Below, one piece after another: positions 61,977 through 64,000 of a stretch of DNA of 64,000 nucleotides (position 1 is its first letter; every line of letters starts with the position of its first letter). The position numbers and the translations under genes are program-made. The notes under the pieces were generated by a model. It saw only the letters and a list, made by a program, of their open reading frames with translations. It was not told the DNA's origin and did no database searches. Source of the stretch: Cytobacillus firmus (GTDB lineage Bacteria; Bacillota; Bacilli; Bacillales; Cytobacillaceae); contig NZ_CP098323.1 of the NCBI RefSeq assembly GCF_023657595.1, positions 4,364,001 to 4,428,000 of the forward strand. The letters run 5' to 3'.

Positions 61977-62873
61977 TCACCCCTTAGCGGCTTGCCCCAC
62001 TTTTTCACTTTGGACAACCGGGTTATTCAGGATGCCAATGCCAGGGATTTCAATTTCAATCCGGTCATTTTCCGCTAAAGTAAATTCGTTTGGCGGCACA
62101 ACGCAGGTTCCTGTAAGAAGGACCGTTCCGTCAAAGATTTGGTTATCCAGCACCAGGTATTGGACCAGCTCATCCAGAGTGCGCTTCAGCTGGCTGACTT
62201 GGGCATCTCCATAAAATACAAGCTCTTCATCCCGGTAGATGCGGCAAATAATCTGAAATTCATAAGGATCTGAAACAGTCTCGGCCAATACAATGGCCGG
62301 CCCTATGGAGCAGGAATTCTTCCAAACCTTTGCCTGCGGCAGATACAGAGGATTTTCCCCTTCTATATCCCGGCAGCTCATATCATTTCCAGCCGTATAG
62401 CCAAGCACCTTGCCATCTTTATCAATGACAAGCCCCAGCTCAGGCTCCGGGATTTGCCAGTTGGAATCGGATCGAAGATATACAGGATCATTGGGACCTA
62501 CCGTTCTTGCAGATGTTGACTTGAAAAAGATTTCCGGACGCACAGCATCATAGACTTTGTCATAGAAGGTCTCTCTGTCAAGCTTTCCTTGTGTCGCTTC
62601 ATAGTTTCGCGCTTCCCTGCTTTTTTTATAGGTTACGCCTGAAGCCCAAACTTCCGGAGCATCAATTGGAGTGGTTAACTGAAGATTTTCCAGCGGCAGT
62701 TTTTCTGATTTATCGGCAATTTGTTTTACAATATCAAACGCTGTTTTGTTATCTTCGCGTGCTTTAGCAATCAGTGACATAAAATCGCTGAATGGAAGGT
62801 CGGCTGCTTCATTCGCATTCGTTACAGCTGCCAGTTGTTTTTCATTTCCTTTTAGATAGCGGATAATTCTCAT
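61977..62873 (-). CDS. FAH-family 2-keto-3-deoxy-pentonate dehydratase-like enzyme
   Basis: A 298-residue FAH-fold protein with WASGVTYKKSREARNYE, FFKSTSARTVGPNDP, PEPELGLVID and NDMSCRDIEGENPLYLPQAK. The overall pattern resembles 2-keto-3-deoxy-D-arabinonate dehydratase (KdaD), which makes alpha-ketoglutarate semialdehyde, the substrate proposed for the ALDH encoded downstream. CAGGAGGAGTTAAC precedes the ATG. First structural gene after the IclR regulator. Other FAH reactions remain possible. Confidence 0.8.
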   Translation of the reverse strand: MRIIRYLKGNEKQLAAVTNANEAADLPFSDFMSLIAKAREDNKTAFDIVKQIADKSEKLPLENLQLTTPIDAPEVWASGVTYKKSREARNYEATQGKLDRETFYDKVYDAVRPEIFFKSTSARTVGPNDPVYLRSDSNWQIPEPELGLVIDKDGKVLGYTAGNDMSCRDIEGENPLYLPQAKVWKNSCSIGPAIVLAETVSDPYEFQIICRIYRDEELVFYGDAQVSQLKRTLDELVQYLVLDNQIFDGTVLLTGTCVVPPNEFTLAENDRIEIEIPGIGILNNPVVQSEKVGQAAKG

Positions 62874-63023
62874 GTTAACTCCTCCTGAATGACTATTTGC
62901 CATTTTTTTAAATTTTTAATTAATTTTGCATGCATTAGAGCTATGCCTTCAGCATTAAGCCAACCATTGGGAACCCTTCTCAGCAGGCTCCCGGCCGGCA
63001 AGGAATGATAATCTTTTACTCAC

Positions 63024-63791
63024 CTAAATTTTTTGGTACTCATACCCGAGGTCCTGCGATATGCTGGTGCTGCACTCTTTCAGGAGTCCCACGTGGTGTT
63101 CACGGACTTCATCCGTTACTTTAGCAGCAGGCATGGACATGCTTATCCCTGCTATTACCTCACCGGAATAGTCTTTAATCGGAACAGCATAACAGACAAT
63201 GCCCGGTTCGTTTTCTTCATTATCCACTGAATAGCCAGCCGTGCGGACATGAGCGATCTCCGAGAGTAGTTCTTCTTTCGATGAGATTGATTTTGGTGTT
63301 TGTCTTGTGTACTGATAGTTTTCAAGAAACTGATCCAGTTCGGCATCTGTTTTCGTCGAAATGAGCGATTTGCCTACCGCACTTGTATGAACGGGAACCC
63401 GGCGTCCGATGCGGGAGTATAGAACCGTAACTCCGCTTCCTTCAACCTTATCGATATAAACACCTTCCTGTCCATCGAGAATGACCAGGTGGACCGTTAA
63501 GTTCGTCATGGCGGATAGCCTTTCAAGATGCTTTCTGGCAACTTTCCGCAAATCAAGATTACTCAGGACCATATTGCCCCTTTCGAAAAGCTTAAGCCCC
63601 AGACGATACTTTCCATTTTCCTCATTTTGGGAGATGTATCTCTGTTCCTGCAAAGTCTTCAGCAGAGAATGAACCGTGCTTTTATGCAGATTCATTCTTT
63701 TGCTGATTTCTGTAATGGATAATTCTCTTTCCCGCTCGTCAAATAAATCCATAATTTTTAATGCACGTTCCACTGATTGGATAATAGGCAT
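63024..63791 (-). CDS. IclR-family transcriptional regulator
   Basis: A 255-residue IclR protein: N-terminal winged helix (ELSITEISKRMNLHKSTVHSL at about 22-42) and a C-terminal effector domain (RRVPVHTSAVGKSLIS, VDNEENEPGIVCYAVPIKDY). It probably controls the adjacent sugar-acid genes, similar in placement to KdgR-type regulators. AGGAGAGTGAGCGGAA precedes the ATG. Confidence 0.92.
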   Translation of the reverse strand: MPIIQSVERALKIMDLFDERERELSITEISKRMNLHKSTVHSLLKTLQEQRYISQNEENGKYRLGLKLFERGNMVLSNLDLRKVARKHLERLSAMTNLTVHLVILDGQEGVYIDKVEGSGVTVLYSRIGRRVPVHTSAVGKSLISTKTDAELDQFLENYQYTRQTPKSISSKEELLSEIAHVRTAGYSVDNEENEPGIVCYAVPIKDYSGEVIAGISMSMPAAKVTDEVREHHVGLLKECSTSISQDLGYEYQKI

Positions 63792-63854
63792 TTCCGCTCA
63801 CTCTCCTAGTTCTATTTAGCCTAATTTTACAGGAATTTTGACGAGCTTGCCTCT

Positions 63855-64000
63855 TTAATTTGCAACAGTGCCTGCTTCTTGAAGCAAAACATCTGTCTCA
63901 TAATCCAGAACTGCATCCTCGGCTACGGCCAGCGGAACCACTCCGTTTGCAGCATCCGTATGGCCATACATGCGATTGCTTGCTGCAACCAGCTTCTGGC
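63855..64000 (-). CDS. C-terminal end of an unidentified gene
   Basis: Open frame entering from the right edge and stopping at a TAA at 63855. The last 47 residues include NRMYGHTDAANGVVPLAVAE and end LLQEAGTVAN. Too short to name. It lies 64 bp upstream of iclR on the same strand. Confidence 0.45.
   Translation of the reverse strand, partial: QKLVAASNRMYGHTDAANGVVPLAVAEDAVLDYETDVLLQEAGTVAN

Noticed and set aside
1..64000. tRNA, rRNA, CRISPR arrays, toxin-antitoxin pairs and prophage modules
   Set aside because: Looked for while reading both strands; none recognised. A tRNAscan, CRISPR finder and Rfam scan would be needed to exclude them fully.

Overview
The window looks like the chromosome of a spore-forming member of the Bacillaceae (Bacillus in the broad sense). 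It has strong AGGAGG-type ribosome binding sites, an alpha/beta-type spore protein gene, and a gene order that follows the Bacillus subtilis hprK-lgt / nagAB-nagR / yvlABCD / uvrAB-csbA / minJ-ctpB-ftsXE-cccB-yvjA region. Non-syntenic blocks are inserted between these syntenic ones. I see no rRNA, tRNA, CRISPR array or prophage.

Layout. 1-8000: the 5' end of lgt, hprK, then a peptidoglycan-sugar salvage block. A MurNAc PTS permease (murP), 6-phospho-muramidase (mupG) and etherase (murQ) are followed by nagA-nagB-nagR. NagR-type operators lie in front of both murP and nagA, and a cre-like site lies in front of murP, so MurNAc and GlcNAc use appear to be co-regulated. 8000-18600: a CwlC-like amidase, the yvlABCD envelope-stress genes, an SGNH hydrolase, uvrA-uvrB (with a LexA box) and csbA. 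Several non-coding repeats are scattered among them. 18700-24000: a spore protein, an M20 amidohydrolase and metN-metP-metQ behind two tandem SAM-I riboswitches. 24000-30100: a divergent EamA exporter/MocR regulator pair, an orphan PAS histidine kinase, an NRDE-family protein and an AI-2E-type permease.

30150-36400: a variable surface-glycan block with a cysteine-rich protein, four glycosyltransferases and a mannose-1-phosphate guanylyltransferase. 36850-39250: a DUF523 gene and an IS110-family element whose 3' flank may encode its guide (bridge) RNA. 39375-47334: the conserved cell-division/envelope block minJ, ctpB, an M23 peptidase, ftsX, ftsE, cccB and yvjA. 47617-48219: a protein made of 21-bp heptad repeats. 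48388-51924: a nickel-pincer-cofactor (lar) locus with a nickel permease and larE, larC1, larB, plus a separate larC2 on the opposite strand. No larA is visible.

52023-64000: a large sugar-acid catabolic cluster on the minus strand. It encodes a DgoD-type dehydratase, a two-subunit UxaA-type dehydratase, KDG kinase and KDPG aldolase, a DapA-type lyase, two FAH-family enzymes, an aldehyde dehydrogenase, a 2-hydroxyacid dehydrogenase, an unassigned TIM-barrel-like protein and an IclR regulator. The gene set supports two exits: phosphorylation plus aldol cleavage to pyruvate and glyceraldehyde-3-phosphate, and a non-phosphorylative route through alpha-ketoglutarate semialdehyde.

The least explained items are: a long multi-hairpin repeat present in a short and a long form; 21-bp-phased intergenic arrays; a 16-24 bp palindrome at three sites; the physically split larC; and the possible IS110 bridge RNA.
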